Source of the DNA: Actinomadura citrea
GTDB taxonomy: Bacteria; Actinomycetota; Actinomycetes; Streptosporangiales; Streptosporangiaceae
DNA length: 64,000 nt
Direction of reading: 5' to 3'
Assembly: GCF_013409045.1 (NCBI RefSeq)
Contig: NZ_JACCBT010000001.1
Span: 7,108,669-7,172,668, forward strand
Positions 26,897 through 36,402 of this stretch are shown one piece after another (the stretch's first letter is position 1; each line of letters begins with the position of its first letter). The notes under the pieces are model-generated. The model ran no database searches, was not told the DNA's origin, and saw only the letters and a list, made by a program, of their open reading frames with translations. The position numbers were made by a program, and so were the translations under genes.

Positions 26897-28615
26897 ATGC
26901 AGGCGCCCCTCCGCGACCGAGACCCGCGGCTGCTCGGCCCGTACGTGCTCACCGCCCGGCTGGGCCGGGGCGGCATGGGCACCGTCTACCTCGGCGAGGA
27001 CGAGTCGGGACGGCGGGTCGCGGTCAAGGTCATCAACGCGGAGCTGGCCGACGACGAGGCGTTCCACGACCGGTTCCGCAGCGAGGTGACGGCCGCGCGG
27101 CAGGTCAGCCGGTTCTGCACGGCCGCCGTCCTGGACGCCCGCCTCGACGGCGACCCGCTGTACGTGGTGACCGAGTACGTCAACGGGCCGTCCGTCGAGG
27201 AGGCCGTCAAGGCGAACGGCCCGCTGCGCGGCGGGGACCTGGAGGCCCTCGCGGTCAACATCGCGACGGCGCTGGGCGCGATCCACGGCGCCGGGATCGT
27301 GCACCGCGATCTCAAGCCGTCCAACGTGCTGCTCTCCCCGACCGGGCCGCGCGTGATCGACTTCGGCATCGCCCGCGCGCTGGACGCCACCGACGGCCCG
27401 ACCAGGACCGGCCAGTTCGTGGGCACGCCCGCCTACATCGCGCCCGAACTGATGCACGAGCGGGAGATCACACCGGCCGCCGACGTGTTCTCCTGGGGCT
27501 GCGTCGTCGCCTACGCGGGAACCGGCCGTGCCCCGTTCGGCGGCGGGACGCTCCCGGAGGTCATCAGCCGGGTGACGTCCGCCGACCCCGACCTGGACGG
27601 CCTCGACCCGGCCGTCCGCGATCTGGTGACCCGGTCGCTGGCCAAGGAGCCCGCCGAACGTCCGACGGTGAGGCAGCTGATCCAGGCGCTGACCGGCCAG
27701 GACGAGCCGTCCGCGACTCCGCCCCCGGTCACGCCGCCCCCACCTGAACCGGCGCCCGCCCCCGCCCCCGCGCCGAAGTCCGCCCCGGCACCGAAGTCCG
27801 CCCCGGTGCGGGCGCCCGCGCCCGCACCTCTGACGAGCGTCGACTCCGTGCCGCCGACGCGTCCGATCGGCGCGCGGACGCCGGCGGCTCCGGCGAAGAC
27901 GCCGTTCCCGTACCGCACCAGCGGCCTGCGCGCCGCCGTCGGCATCGCGGTCCTCGCCGTCGCCGCCGTGCTCGGCTCCCTCAACGTCCCGGGCGACGAC
28001 GACTCCCCGGACGCCTCGGGGCCCGGCACGGACGCCGTCCCCGGCGACGAACCGCCGGAGGTCAAGGACAAGATCTTCAGCGACCGGTTCAACGACGCGG
28101 ACTCCGGCTGGAAGACGGCGGTCACCCCGGTCTTCGACGCGGCCTACCGCGACAGGAAGTACGAGATCCACGTCCTTCCGAAGGCCGCGCGCACGACCGT
28201 CGACGCTCCGGTGAGCCGAATCCCCGACTCCCAGCTCATCGAGGCCGAGGTCACGCCGAAGGACGCCTACGGCGAGTCGGGGGTGTACTGCCACGGAGGC
28301 TTCGGCTACGCGTTCCTCCTCCGCTCGGACGGGCGCGCGCGCATCGCCAAGCTGTCCACCTGGAGCGCGCAGACCGTGACGACCGGCACGGTGCCCAGGC
28401 TTCGCGACGGCAATCGCCTCCAGGCCGCTTGCGTGAAGCGCGAGGACGGCAACATCGACCTCGCGATGTGGGTGAACGGAAAGCCGGTCGCCTCGTCCGC
28501 CGCCACGCCGCCGAGCAGTGTTCCCGGTCACAGCGGCCTGCTCGTCGTCCGCTCCGAGGGCGCCACCGGATGGCCGCAGGCGGTCTTCGACGACTTCGCG
28601 CTCTGCGAGGTCTGA
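26897..28615 (+). CDS. Ser/Thr protein kinase with extracellular concanavalin-like domain (third paralogue)
   Basis: A 572-residue Hanks-type kinase: GRGGMGTVYLG, Lys in VAVKVIN, HRDLKPSNV, DFGIARALD and GTPAYIAPE. A long low-complexity linker of Pro/Ala/Lys (PAPAPAPAPKSAPAPKSAPV) at about residues 280-330 precedes one membrane helix (AVGIAVLAVAAVLGSLNV). An extracellular domain of ~200 residues with RFNDADSGWKTAV and MWVNGKPVASS follows, similar in layout to the second kinase. The kinase domain is more diverged than that pair and lacks the identical tract. Confidence 0.9.
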   Translation: MQAPLRDRDPRLLGPYVLTARLGRGGMGTVYLGEDESGRRVAVKVINAELADDEAFHDRFRSEVTAARQVSRFCTAAVLDARLDGDPLYVVTEYVNGPSVEEAVKANGPLRGGDLEALAVNIATALGAIHGAGIVHRDLKPSNVLLSPTGPRVIDFGIARALDATDGPTRTGQFVGTPAYIAPELMHEREITPAADVFSWGCVVAYAGTGRAPFGGGTLPEVISRVTSADPDLDGLDPAVRDLVTRSLAKEPAERPTVRQLIQALTGQDEPSATPPPVTPPPPEPAPAPAPAPKSAPAPKSAPVRAPAPAPLTSVDSVPPTRPIGARTPAAPAKTPFPYRTSGLRAAVGIAVLAVAAVLGSLNVPGDDDSPDASGPGTDAVPGDEPPEVKDKIFSDRFNDADSGWKTAVTPVFDAAYRDRKYEIHVLPKAARTTVDAPVSRIPDSQLIEAEVTPKDAYGESGVYCHGGFGYAFLLRSDGRARIAKLSTWSAQTVTTGTVPRLRDGNRLQAACVKREDGNIDLAMWVNGKPVASSAATPPSSVPGHSGLLVVRSEGATGWPQAVFDDFALCEV

Positions 28616-28763
28616 GACGGCGACGCCCCTCCGGGCTGGTGCGGCTGAACCGGCGCGGTCAGCCTCGCCGTCGTGGCGCTCGCCCACCCGCTGCGCCGCC
28701 GCTTGGGCAGGCGGCCGCCGGTCACCGCTCCCACCGTCCCGGCGGGCAGGACAGGGGTCTGGC

Positions 28764-29402
28764 TCAGTCCTTGCGGCCCGTCGTCGCGACGGTGACGCCG
28801 AGACCGATCATCATCAGGCCGCCGGTGCCGCCGATCGCCGCGAGGCGGCGCGGCGAGCGGGCGAACCAGTCGCGGGCCGTCCCCGCCGCGATCCCCCACA
28901 CGCTGTCGCAGCAGAGCGCGATCACCGCGAAGATCGCACCGAACACCATCATCTGGAGCTCGACGTGGCCGTTCTCGCGCACCACGAACTGCGGCAGGAC
29001 GGCCGCGAAGAACACGGTCGTCTTCGGATTGGTGATGCCCACGAAGAAGCCCTGCAGCAGCGCCCGGCCCCCGCCGCGCTCCGCCTCGCTCCCGGCGATC
29101 GCCTCCTGGAGCGAGCGCCGGTGCCGGATGGCCTGCACCCCGAGGTAGACGATGTAGACCGCGCCCACGATCTTCAGGGCGGTGAACACGACGACGGAGC
29201 GTTCCACGACCGATCCGATGCCCACCGCGACCGCCGCGGTCAGCACCAGGGCGGCGAGCACCCCGCCGACCACCCCCGCGAGCGCGGTGCGCCGCCCGTG
29301 CGCCAGCGCGCGGCCGACGACGAACAGGACGGACGGCCCGGGGATCAAGATGATCGCCAGCGCCATCGCGGAGAACGCCAGAAGCTGATGACTCGACACC
29401 AT
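28764..29402 (-). CDS. LysE-family translocator
   Basis: A 212-residue membrane exporter of the LysE/RhtB type (amino acids or small metabolites). The family start motif LAIILIPGPSVLFVVGRALAHG lies at residues ~15-36, and NPKTTVFFAAVLPQF mid-protein, with about six hydrophobic segments. ATG 29402 begins with SSHQLLAF right before helix 1. The substrate is not predictable. It is convergent with the third kinase across 148 bases. Confidence 0.92.
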   Translation of the reverse strand: MVSSHQLLAFSAMALAIILIPGPSVLFVVGRALAHGRRTALAGVVGGVLAALVLTAAVAVGIGSVVERSVVVFTALKIVGAVYIVYLGVQAIRHRRSLQEAIAGSEAERGGGRALLQGFFVGITNPKTTVFFAAVLPQFVVRENGHVELQMMVFGAIFAVIALCCDSVWGIAAGTARDWFARSPRRLAAIGGTGGLMMIGLGVTVATTGRKD

Positions 29403-29467
29403 GACCCGCAGAGTACGCATTCCGGGCAGGGCGGCCCACCCGATTTTCCCGGGGGCCGAGACGCGGC

Positions 29468-30100
29468 TCAGGTGGTGAGGACGTCCCAGGCGCCGCCGCG
29501 GCGGACCAGGAGGTTGTGCGTGAGCAGGCTTCCGACGGGGACGTCCCACACCGGGTCGACGCCGTCGTCCCCGCGGTCCTCGGCCCACACCTGCGCGACC
29601 GCCCAGCGGAGCTTGTCGACGCCGTCCGGGTGACCGGTGCCGGACGCGACGAACACGTCCCGCGCGGGCGCCGCGACGACGAGGTCGCCGTCCACGTCCT
29701 GCGCCAGCTTCTCCAGGAACCCCTCGTCCAGCAGCAGGCCCGACTCCAGGCCCCCGCCGTGCGCGGACGCGCCCAGCGACACCGTCACGGCGCGCACGTC
29801 CGGGTACCAGCTGAGGCTCAGCTCGGGACGCAGGTCGCGCAGGTTGATCACCGCGTGGCGGCGCAGCTCGCCCTGCGTGACCCCGAGGTCCGCGCAGTGC
29901 CGGCGCGCCACGTGCTCGTAGCGGCGGCCGGACGGTGCGCCCTCGTCGGCGATCTCCACCGCGTAGGTGACGTACAGGTCGGCGGCGAACGGGTCGCGGA
30001 TCGGCTCCTCGTCCGCCGGGAGCGGGAACTCCAGCTGGACCTCGGCCGGCACCCGCGCCTTCATCAGCGGGACGATCAGCTTGGACCGCGGGTCGGTCAC
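29468..30100 (-). CDS. DUF1444-like conserved hypothetical protein
   Basis: A 210-residue soluble protein resembling the DUF1444/YtpQ group. It has a Leu-rich central part (HAVINLRDLRPELSL), then GLLLDEGFLEKLAQDVDGDLVVAAPARDVFVASGT and SLLTHNLLVRRGGAWDVL. The GTG start at 30100 follows an AGGAGGAA site. It is on the same strand as cobQ, 51 bases downstream of its stop, so may be co-transcribed. No enzymatic motif is evident. Confidence 0.65.
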   Translation of the reverse strand: MTDPRSKLIVPLMKARVPAEVQLEFPLPADEEPIRDPFAADLYVTYAVEIADEGAPSGRRYEHVARRHCADLGVTQGELRRHAVINLRDLRPELSLSWYPDVRAVTVSLGASAHGGGLESGLLLDEGFLEKLAQDVDGDLVVAAPARDVFVASGTGHPDGVDKLRWAVAQVWAEDRGDDGVDPVWDVPVGSLLTHNLLVRRGGAWDVLTT

Positions 30101-30151
30101 GGGACGTTCCTCCTGGTGCTCGGCCTGCGTGCGCCTGTCTTCACGAGTGGA

Positions 30152-31663
30152 TCACCTTACCGCCGCGGAGGGCGGCGTCGGGGCTCCGCCGGGCGGGACG
30201 ACGGGCAGGCCCCCCGGCGCGCCGCCCTCGATGAGCCGCCACACGGCCTCGGTGTCCATGTGCTCCTCAACGAGGTCGCCGAGCGCGTCCAGGGTCGCCT
30301 CCCTCAGCGCCCCGAACGACACGTCCGGGGCCGTGACGAACTCCCGTTTCGCCGTCCGGGCGACGTCCGCGAGGAATGCCCTCCGGAAGCCGTCGTTCTC
30401 CATCGCACCGTGCCAGGTCGTCCCCCACACGGCGCCTTTCCGGCACCCGTCGAGGAAGGGCTCCCCTTCCACGGTCACCACGCCGTGATGGATTTCGTAG
30501 GCGTGCACAGTTTCCCCATAGGCGCTCCCTGTAGGCCGCCCGAGGGTCTTCTCCTTCTTGAATTCGACTCTCGCGGGAAGGAGGCCGAGCCCCTTCGCTC
30601 TCCCCTCCTTGGACTCGACATCGTCCACGATCTCCTCGGCGAGCATCTGGTAACCGCCGCAGATCCCGAGGACGGGCCGTCCCTCTTCGGCCCTTCTCCG
30701 GATCTCCTCGGCCATTCCCCGGTCGCGAAGCCACGCCAGGTCGGCGACCGTGGCCCGGGTCCCCGGAAGCACCACCAGATCCGCCTCGGCCAGATCGCCG
30801 GCACTCGCCGCGTACCGGACGACGACGCCGGGCTCGCAGGCCAGAGCGTCCATGTCCGTGAAATTGGAGATGCGCGGGAACCGGACGACGGCGATGCGCA
30901 GTGTCTCCCTCCCGCAGGGCCCTTTCGCGTCGGGCCTCGGCGCGTCCAAAGCCAGGGTGTCCTCGGAATCGAGATACAGGCCGAGTTTCCAGGGCAGCAC
31001 CCCCAGCGTCGGCCGCCCTGTGAGCATCGCGAGCTGCTCCAGCCCCGGCGCAAGCAGTTCCTCCGCCCCCCGGAACTTGTTGATGACGAACCCGGCGATC
31101 AGCGCCTGGTCCGCCGGCTCCAGCAACGCGACCGTGCCGTAGAGCGACGCGAAGACACCGCCCCGGTCGATGTCGCCGACCACCACCACCGGCAGGTCGG
31201 CGGCCCGCGCCAGCCCCATGTTCACGATGTCGCCGCCCCGCAGGTTGATCTCGGCGGGACTCCCGGCGCCCTCGCACACCACGACGTCGTACTCGGCCCG
31301 CAGCTCCTCAAGGCTCTCCAGCACGACGCCCTTGAGCCATTCCTTGTGCGCCCCGTACTGCAGGGCGTCGACCTCCGCCACGGGCCTTCCCAGAACCACG
31401 ACCTGGCTCCTGCGGTCGCTTCCCGGCTTGAGCAGCACCGGATTCATCAGCGCCGCAGGCTCCACCCCCGCGGCCTGCGCCTGCATGTACTGCGCCCGCC
31501 CGATCTCCGCCCCGTCGCTCGTCACCATCGAGTTCAGCGACATGTTCTGGGCCTTGAACGGCGCGACCTTCACCCCCTGCCGGGCCAGCCACCGGCACAG
31601 CCCCGCGGTGACGACGCTCTTCCCCGCGTCCGAGGTGGTCCCCGCCACCAGAAGCCCGCTCAC
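30152..31663 (-). CDS. cobQ: Cobyric acid synthase CobQ
   Basis: A 503-residue glutamine-dependent amidotransferase that amidates four carboxyls of adenosylcobyrinate diamide. The N-terminal dethiobiotin-synthetase-like ATPase has P-loop VAGTTSDAGKS and KAQNMSLNSMVTSDG, with VVCEGAGSPAEINLR mid-domain. The C-terminal glutaminase-like domain has the nucleophile in GICGGYQML and the catalytic-type His in GTTWHGAMENDGF. GTG 31663 overlaps the cobD stop (GTGA). The C-terminus has a ~20-residue Pro/Gly tail beyond the domain. Confidence 0.95.
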   Translation of the reverse strand: MSGLLVAGTTSDAGKSVVTAGLCRWLARQGVKVAPFKAQNMSLNSMVTSDGAEIGRAQYMQAQAAGVEPAALMNPVLLKPGSDRRSQVVVLGRPVAEVDALQYGAHKEWLKGVVLESLEELRAEYDVVVCEGAGSPAEINLRGGDIVNMGLARAADLPVVVVGDIDRGGVFASLYGTVALLEPADQALIAGFVINKFRGAEELLAPGLEQLAMLTGRPTLGVLPWKLGLYLDSEDTLALDAPRPDAKGPCGRETLRIAVVRFPRISNFTDMDALACEPGVVVRYAASAGDLAEADLVVLPGTRATVADLAWLRDRGMAEEIRRRAEEGRPVLGICGGYQMLAEEIVDDVESKEGRAKGLGLLPARVEFKKEKTLGRPTGSAYGETVHAYEIHHGVVTVEGEPFLDGCRKGAVWGTTWHGAMENDGFRRAFLADVARTAKREFVTAPDVSFGALREATLDALGDLVEEHMDTEAVWRLIEGGAPGGLPVVPPGGAPTPPSAAVR

Positions 31664-32556
31664 CGCACACTCCAGACCACGGCCGCCGCCGCGAACGTCA
31701 CCGCCGCCGAGAGCCGGACGGCCCTCCGGATGTCCCTGACCTCGGGCGCCCGGCCGTCCCCCATCTCGGGCCGCCGCTCGACCCGTCCGCCGTAAGCGTT
31801 GACCCCGCCCAGCCTCACCCCGAGCGCCCCGGCGAAAGCGGCCTCGCACCGTCCGGCATTGGGACTCGGATGCTTCGCCCCGTCCCTCCTCAGAACGCGC
31901 CAGGCCTCCCGCCCCGAGCAAAGAGCGACCAATCCCCCGGTGACCCTCGCCGGAACCCAGTTCGCCACATCATCGAGCCTCGCCGCCGCCCACCCGAACC
32001 GCTCGTACCTCGGATTCCGATACCCGACCATCGCGTCAAGCGTGTTCACGGCCCGATACATGAGCAGCCCCGGAATCCCCGCCACCGCTCCCCACACCAA
32101 AGGCGCGATGGACGCGTCCGAGGTGTTCTCGGCCACCGACTCCACCACCGCACGGCTCAGATCACGCGCGTCCAGCCCCCGCGGATCCCGCGCGCACAGA
32201 TGCGAAAGCCGCTTTCTGGCCGCCCCCACGTCTCCCCGCTCCAGCACCCGCGCCATGTAGAGCCCTTCACGCCCCAAAGACGTCCCGCCGAGCACGGCCC
32301 AGGTGACCCCGGCGGTGACAAGGCAATGCACGAGGGGCCGCCGGCTCATCCGCTCAAGTACAACCCCCGCGACCCCGGCACCCCCCACCAGAGCCGCGAC
32401 ATAGACCACGCCCCGCGCGCGCGAATCCCCGTACACATGACGCTCCGCCGCCGACGCCACCCGGCCGAACCCGGCCACGGGATGCCACCGCTTCGGGTCC
32501 CCGAGAACAGCGTCCAGCGCGACCCCGAGAACCAAACCCTCACCAGAGACGCGCAT
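31660..32556 (-). CDS. cobD: Adenosylcobinamide-phosphate synthase CobD/CbiB
   Basis: A 298-residue membrane enzyme that attaches aminopropanol (phosphate) to adenosylcobyric acid. It has the start motif GVALDAVLGDPKRWHPVAGFGR (split here by key residues D, P, H), VVESVAENTSDASIAPL and PNAGRCEAAFAGALGVRLGGVNAYGG, all diagnostic of CbiB. ATG 32556 overlaps the upstream phosphotransferase by ~17 bases; ATG 32565 is an alternative. It is coupled to cobQ downstream. Confidence 0.93.
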   Translation of the reverse strand: MRVSGEGLVLGVALDAVLGDPKRWHPVAGFGRVASAAERHVYGDSRARGVVYVAALVGGAGVAGVVLERMSRRPLVHCLVTAGVTWAVLGGTSLGREGLYMARVLERGDVGAARKRLSHLCARDPRGLDARDLSRAVVESVAENTSDASIAPLVWGAVAGIPGLLMYRAVNTLDAMVGYRNPRYERFGWAAARLDDVANWVPARVTGGLVALCSGREAWRVLRRDGAKHPSPNAGRCEAAFAGALGVRLGGVNAYGGRVERRPEMGDGRAPEVRDIRRAVRLSAAVTFAAAAVVWSVR

Positions 32557-33328
32557 CGAGCTCATCCCAGTGCCGCTCCAGCCAATCCTGGGCCCGCCGT
32601 ATCCGGGGCCCGGCGCCCCCCTGCCAGATCCGCGCCCATCCCCCACCGCCTTCGGCCCTCCCCCGCATCGCCCGATAGGACCGCTCGAACCTCACCCGCG
32701 CCGCCGGCAGAACCTCCCGCCGCCGCTCCCGGTCCAACCCGTAGGCATCACAGAAGACCCGCATCCGCCGCCCCACGTCCGCCCCGTAGAGCACGGCGTC
32801 CCGATCGGCCGGATCCTCGATGGGCCCCCAGTGCCGCAACGCGGTGACCACGTCGAACACACGCGTGGTGGGCCGCGCGAGGTCAAAGTCGATCAAGGCG
32901 ACCGGCCGCCCACCCCGAAAGACGACGTTCTGCGGCGTCACATCGCAGTGCCCGATGACCTCGGGCTCCCCGTCCACATTGGACGTCTCCGCGTCCCACG
33001 GCGCCCCCACCGGCGCCTCATACGAGGCGACCGCGTCGTGGTACCGCCTGAGCAGCCGCCCCACGCCCCGCAGCACGTCCTCCGAGACGACATCGGCCTC
33101 CAACGGCCGATGCGGCACCTCCCCCGGCACCCAGCTGAGCACCTCCCGCCCCAGCTCATCGACCCCCAGCACCCGCGGCGCCTCGAACCCCACGGCCTCC
33201 AGATGCCGCAGCAACCCGTGGACCGCCGGACTGTGCGCCCGCAGCGGCCGCCGTACCGTCTCCCCGACCCGCACCACACCCTCCGACACGTCCCCACCGG
33301 AGAGCGGCACCTCAAAGTTCACCGCCAC
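32540..33328 (-). CDS. Aminoglycoside-phosphotransferase-fold kinase
   Basis: A 262-residue APH/choline-kinase-type protein. The Brenner motif is IGHCDVTPQNVVF (catalytic Asp, Asn) and the metal site is ALIDFDLARPT. It starts at GTG 33328 (a second GTG is at 33322). Because its 3' end overlaps cobD, it probably belongs to the cobalamin transcript; a kinase acting on a small alcohol such as an aminopropanol precursor is conceivable but unproven. Antibiotic resistance is not indicated by context. Just upstream is the tRNA-Arg. Confidence 0.82.
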   Translation of the reverse strand: MAVNFEVPLSGGDVSEGVVRVGETVRRPLRAHSPAVHGLLRHLEAVGFEAPRVLGVDELGREVLSWVPGEVPHRPLEADVVSEDVLRGVGRLLRRYHDAVASYEAPVGAPWDAETSNVDGEPEVIGHCDVTPQNVVFRGGRPVALIDFDLARPTTRVFDVVTALRHWGPIEDPADRDAVLYGADVGRRMRVFCDAYGLDRERRREVLPAARVRFERSYRAMRGRAEGGGGWARIWQGGAGPRIRRAQDWLERHWDELDARLW

Positions 33329-33433
33329 AGCACCCCAAGATAGAACCCCCGCCCCAGCGGTAAGGACGTAATGGATGTGGAGACGGACGACGCACACCCT
33401 TACACTGTGTCCCGGCGTCCCGCCGGGCGCCGA

Positions 33434-33510
33434 GCGCCCGTAGCTCAGCTGGACAGAGCATCGGACTTCTAATCCGACGGTCGCGGGTTCGAATCCTGCC
33501 GGGCGCGCCA
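33434..33510 (+). tRNA. tRNA-Arg (anticodon UCU)
   Basis: A complete cloverleaf. The acceptor GCGCCCG (33434-33440) pairs perfectly with CGGGCGC (33500-33506). The D arm is GCTCAGCTGGACAGAGC, and the anticodon stem TCGGA/TCCGA encloses CTTCTAA (anticodon TCT). The T arm is GCGGG-TTCGAAT-CCTGC with one G-T pair, then discriminator G and encoded CCA. Its 3' 45-49 bases are the attachment core used by the integrated elements. The insertion reconstitutes the intact tRNA, so function is preserved. Confidence 0.97.
33464..33508. repeat. Attachment-site core, copy 1 (attL in tRNA-Arg 3' half)
   Basis: The 45 bases from the anticodon loop to the acceptor end recur exactly at 43223-43267. A 49-base version (33461-33509) recurs at 51811-51859, and 36 bases (33472-33507) at 54516-54551. 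This is the standard layout of a tyrosine-recombinase tRNA attachment site. Confidence 0.95.
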
Positions 33511-33570
33511 CAGTCTGACCTGCAGTCTTGCCACTGCCAAGATCCCAAATAATGTCCCGCTTCGTCCCCG

Positions 33571-33591
33571 TGTTCGCTCGATGTTCGCTCG
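33571..33591. repeat. Arm-type repeat pair, left end of element 1
   Basis: TGTTCGCTCG occurs twice (33571-33580, 33582-33591), 11 bases apart, about 63 bases inside the attachment core. Matching pairs lie at 43330-43350, 43076-43096 and 51667-51687. Position and phasing suit integrase arm-binding sites. Confidence 0.6.
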
Positions 33592-33812
33592 GATGCCGCG
33601 GACCTGTCGCCGCACCCCTCGCGCATCGCCGCGATCACCCGTCCACCGCCGCTCCGGCCACAGCCGCCCAGCGGCCGCTGGAACGCCCCCGGCGCAGGCG
33701 GTTGCCGGGCTCTACCCGCCGCCTGCCCCACCGCACGAGCGTCGGTGTCCGCCCCCAGAACAGCTCGGGGGGCGGACACCGACGTCGAGAATCCGATGGT
33801 CAACACATGCCG

Positions 33813-35413
33813 TCACCGGCGTGACGCCTCCGGCAAGTGGACGACACGGCCGGTTGCTGCCGTTCGGTCGGGCTGGGTGCGGGCGTTGAGGATGACGGCG
33901 GCGGCGTCTTCGGCGGATTGGCGGGCCAGGTCGGGAAGGACGCTGGTGTAGGTGTCGGAGGCGATGGTGATCGACGACAGCCCCAGCGTCTCCTGCACGA
34001 CCTTCAGGTCGTGTCCGGCGCGCAGCAGGATGGTGGCCGCGCCGTGCCGCAGGTCGTGCAGTCGGACGGGCGGGAGCCCCGCCTCCATCGCCAGCAGCAG
34101 GAACTGCTCGGAGACGGCCATGGGCGCCAACGAGTCCCATCTGGTTGGGTGAAGACGAACCCGGTGTCGTGCCAGGTATCGCCTGCGACCAGCCGTTCCT
34201 GATTCTGCCGGGCCCGGTGCGCGGCCAACTGCTTGATGGTGTGCTGGTCGAGTGTGACCTGCCGTTCTCCGGCTTCGGACTTGGGACGGCCTTGTTCAGT
34301 GCGACCCCCGATCTGGGTGATCTGCCACCGGACCCGGATGGTGCCCTCGTCCAGGTCGACGTCGGCCCACCGCAGCCCGCACGCTTCACCGCGCCGCAGC
34401 CCGCGGAACGCGATGAGGTGGTACAGCGCATACAGCCGATGGCGGGCGGCGCGGTCGAGGAAGGCGCCGGTCTGCTCTGGTGTCCACACCATGACCGGTG
34501 AAGGTCGCGGTGTGCTGACATAGGCATCCATCGGTTTGATCCGCCCGCTACGCACCCGCCTACCTGCTGTGGAGTGCGTGTGACTCTTGGCCGCGATGAA
34601 CGCTTCTCGGGCTTGGCGCCATTCGCTGACGCGTTCGGATGTCCACACCAGCGCTTTAGGCCGGCGACCGGAAGGCAGTTCGATCAGGGATGCGACGTTG
34701 AGGTCGAGGCGCCGTTCCCGGATCGCCTGGTTGAGGGAGGCGCGCAGAGTGGCGCGAATCCGGTGCATGGTCGCCGGACCGACCACCCGGCAGCCCTTCA
34801 CTCGCGCTCGAAGGCCGGGGTCGCTGGATTCGCGGGCGCGCACGATCATCTCGTTGCGTTCGTCGATGGCGTCGAACACCGCCTGAACGTCGGCGACGCG
34901 GAGTCGGTCCAGGCGTATGTGGCCGATCACCGGTTGCAAGTGAGTGGTGATGTGGGTGCGGTAGCTGCGCAACGTGCCGCTGCGCAGCCCCTTACGTCCG
35001 GCGAGCCAGGTCTGCAGCCACTGCCCGACCGTGATCACAGCGTCCAGGTCCTGACCGGTGCGGATCTTGCGGCGCACTTCCTCAGGCACCGGGAGCCGCT
35101 TCTCCTTCTTCAGAGTGGCCGCGATGAGATCGGCGATCCGGATGCGGTCCTCGGGGTCGCCGCTGATACCCAGCAGTTCGTGAAGCCGAGTTATCTGCGC
35201 TTCGGCGGCGTCCTGGCTGCTGAACCCGCCTCGGCGGATGGGGCTGCGGCGGGTGCCGTCGGAATTGGGCGGCAGTTCGAACTGGTAGTACCAGTTGCCG
35301 TGGGTCGGGCCCCATGCGCCGCCTTTGCGGCGCAGTCTGGGGCACTTGGTGCGCAGCAGCCGTCCCTCGGGGGTACGGCAACCGCAGGATTTGTAGGTCG
35401 TTCCAACAGACAC
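33813..35413 (-). pseudogene. Tyrosine site-specific integrase, frameshifted
   Basis: A phage-type integrase starting at GTG 35413. It has an N-terminal arm-binding region, a SAM-like core-binding domain, then the catalytic domain with box I Arg in AFRGLRRGEACGLRW and GDTWHDTGFVFTQPDGT. Near 34132 the frame breaks. Boxes II and III (LHDLRHG with the HxxR, and SDTYTSVLPDLA with the nucleophile Tyr) continue in the -1 frame to 33813. Restoring one base would give DGTPLAPMAVSEQF, a normal junction. So the gene as read cannot make a full enzyme unless the break is a sequence error or is bypassed. Confidence 0.88.
33871..34414 (-). repeat. 544-bp tract identical to 43638-44181
   Basis: This part of the integrase, including the frameshift point, appears base-for-base identical to the remnant at 43638-44181 (offset 9767). 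Sequence on the 3' side is related but diverged, and on the 5' side the second copy stops. The abrupt edges suggest recombination or gene conversion between the two elements. Confidence 0.85.
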
Positions 35414-35418
35414 GAGCC

Positions 35419-35655
35419 CTACTCGCTTTCTGGCGTGGGCTGCCCGGCCGACTGGTCGAGGCCAAGCAGGGCCAGCAGTCCGGCGGTGGGAACCAGGTAG
35501 CTACGACCGACCCGCAGCACTGGGCAGGGAAACCGCCCGGCGCGTGCCAGCTCATAGCTTTTGATGCGCCCCACTCCCAGCGCCTGACCTGCGGTGACCA
35601 GATCGACCACGGCGGGCAGCGTGCGGATCTCCGCTGGCGTCAGCCCCTGCCTCAC
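35419..35655 (-). CDS. Excisionase-like helix-turn-helix protein
   Basis: A 78-residue protein with one winged-HTH of the excisionase/MerR-like type. It reads AVVDLVTAGQALGVGRIKSYELARAGRFPCPVLRVGRSYLVPTAG in shortened form, with the wing Arg-Val-Gly-Arg. GTG 35655 has GGAGG six bases upstream, which favours it over much longer in-frame starts. It ends five bases before the integrase start, the usual xis-int order, so it likely directs excision and/or regulates the integrase. Confidence 0.85.
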   Translation of the reverse strand: MRQGLTPAEIRTLPAVVDLVTAGQALGVGRIKSYELARAGRFPCPVLRVGRSYLVPTAGLLALLGLDQSAGQPTPESE

Positions 35656-35928
35656 CGCCCGCCTCCGTACGTCGCGAGAGAAGGGGCCAGTGGGGCGCTG
35701 GGGACGTCTGCCAGCGGATCGGGTCCGCTCCGGCGCCCGAACGTCTGCGCTGATGTTGCGGACCAGCGGATTGGCCCAGGCGGGAGCACCGGTATGCACG
35801 CTTGCCTGCGCCCTGCCGGTCAAGCCCCGCCCCGCCGAACCGAATGTCATGGGCAAGAGTGAGGGGCGGGGTGATGTGCTGGGGACGGTTGGCAACACAA
35901 GGCCACCGCGCTCACTGAGAACGAGTTC

Positions 35929-36402
35929 ATGATCATCCAACTGCACACTGCGCGGCGCAGCCATCGTGCAAGATCTACCGGAGTTTTCGACACGGCTCCG
36001 GTGTCCGAGCGGAAGATCGTTCTGTCAGAGACTGTCGCGGGGATTCTGCATCACCACGAGAAGTTCAACGGCTGCGGCTACCCCATGGGCCTGGCTGGAC
36101 ACGACATCCCCAAGGTCGCCCGAGTCATCGCCGTCGCCGACGCCTTCGATGCCATGACAACGGCCCGCAGCTACCGCCGGGCCCGCTCCCTCAACGAGGC
36201 CATGCAAGAACTGCGCCGCGGAGCCGGCACCTACTTCGATCCCGACATGGTCAACGCCTTCCTCAACGTCCTGACCAGTCATGGCGAGATGATCGAAGAG
36301 ATCATCTACTCCAACCATCCACCCGCACTCGAACCACGCACGGAGACAACGACCAACGAGATCACAAAGCGAGCCGCATCAAACATCGGCACTCCGACGT
36401 GA
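35929..36402 (+). pseudogene. HD-GYP phosphodiesterase C-terminal fragment
   Basis: It encodes GILHHHEKFNGCGYPMGLAGHDIPKVARVIAVADAFDAMT (quoted here as its key motifs HHHE, GYP, VADAFDAMT) and the following SYRRARSLNEAMQEL and GTYFDPDMVNAFL. These are the second half of an HD-GYP cyclic-di-GMP phosphodiesterase domain. The N-terminal HD metal-binding half is absent, so this is a 5'-truncated remnant. The first ~25 residues of the open frame match nothing and are not an original N-terminus. It is probably non-functional. Confidence 0.75.

Noticed and set aside
26789..28687. Minus-strand extension of the alpha/beta hydrolase to 951 codons
   Set aside because: The extension is the antisense of the third kinase. 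The hydrolase has a good ribosome site and domain start at 26788/26782.
32540..33328. Antibiotic-resistance aminoglycoside phosphotransferase
   Set aside because: The fold matches, but the gene overlaps cobD and is not associated with any resistance or mobile context on its own side of the tRNA. Resistance is not supported.
34120..34145. Programmed -1 frameshift in the integrase
   Set aside because: No slippery heptamer or downstream structure is evident, and a single-base loss restores a normal junction. Kept only as a minor alternative in the findings.
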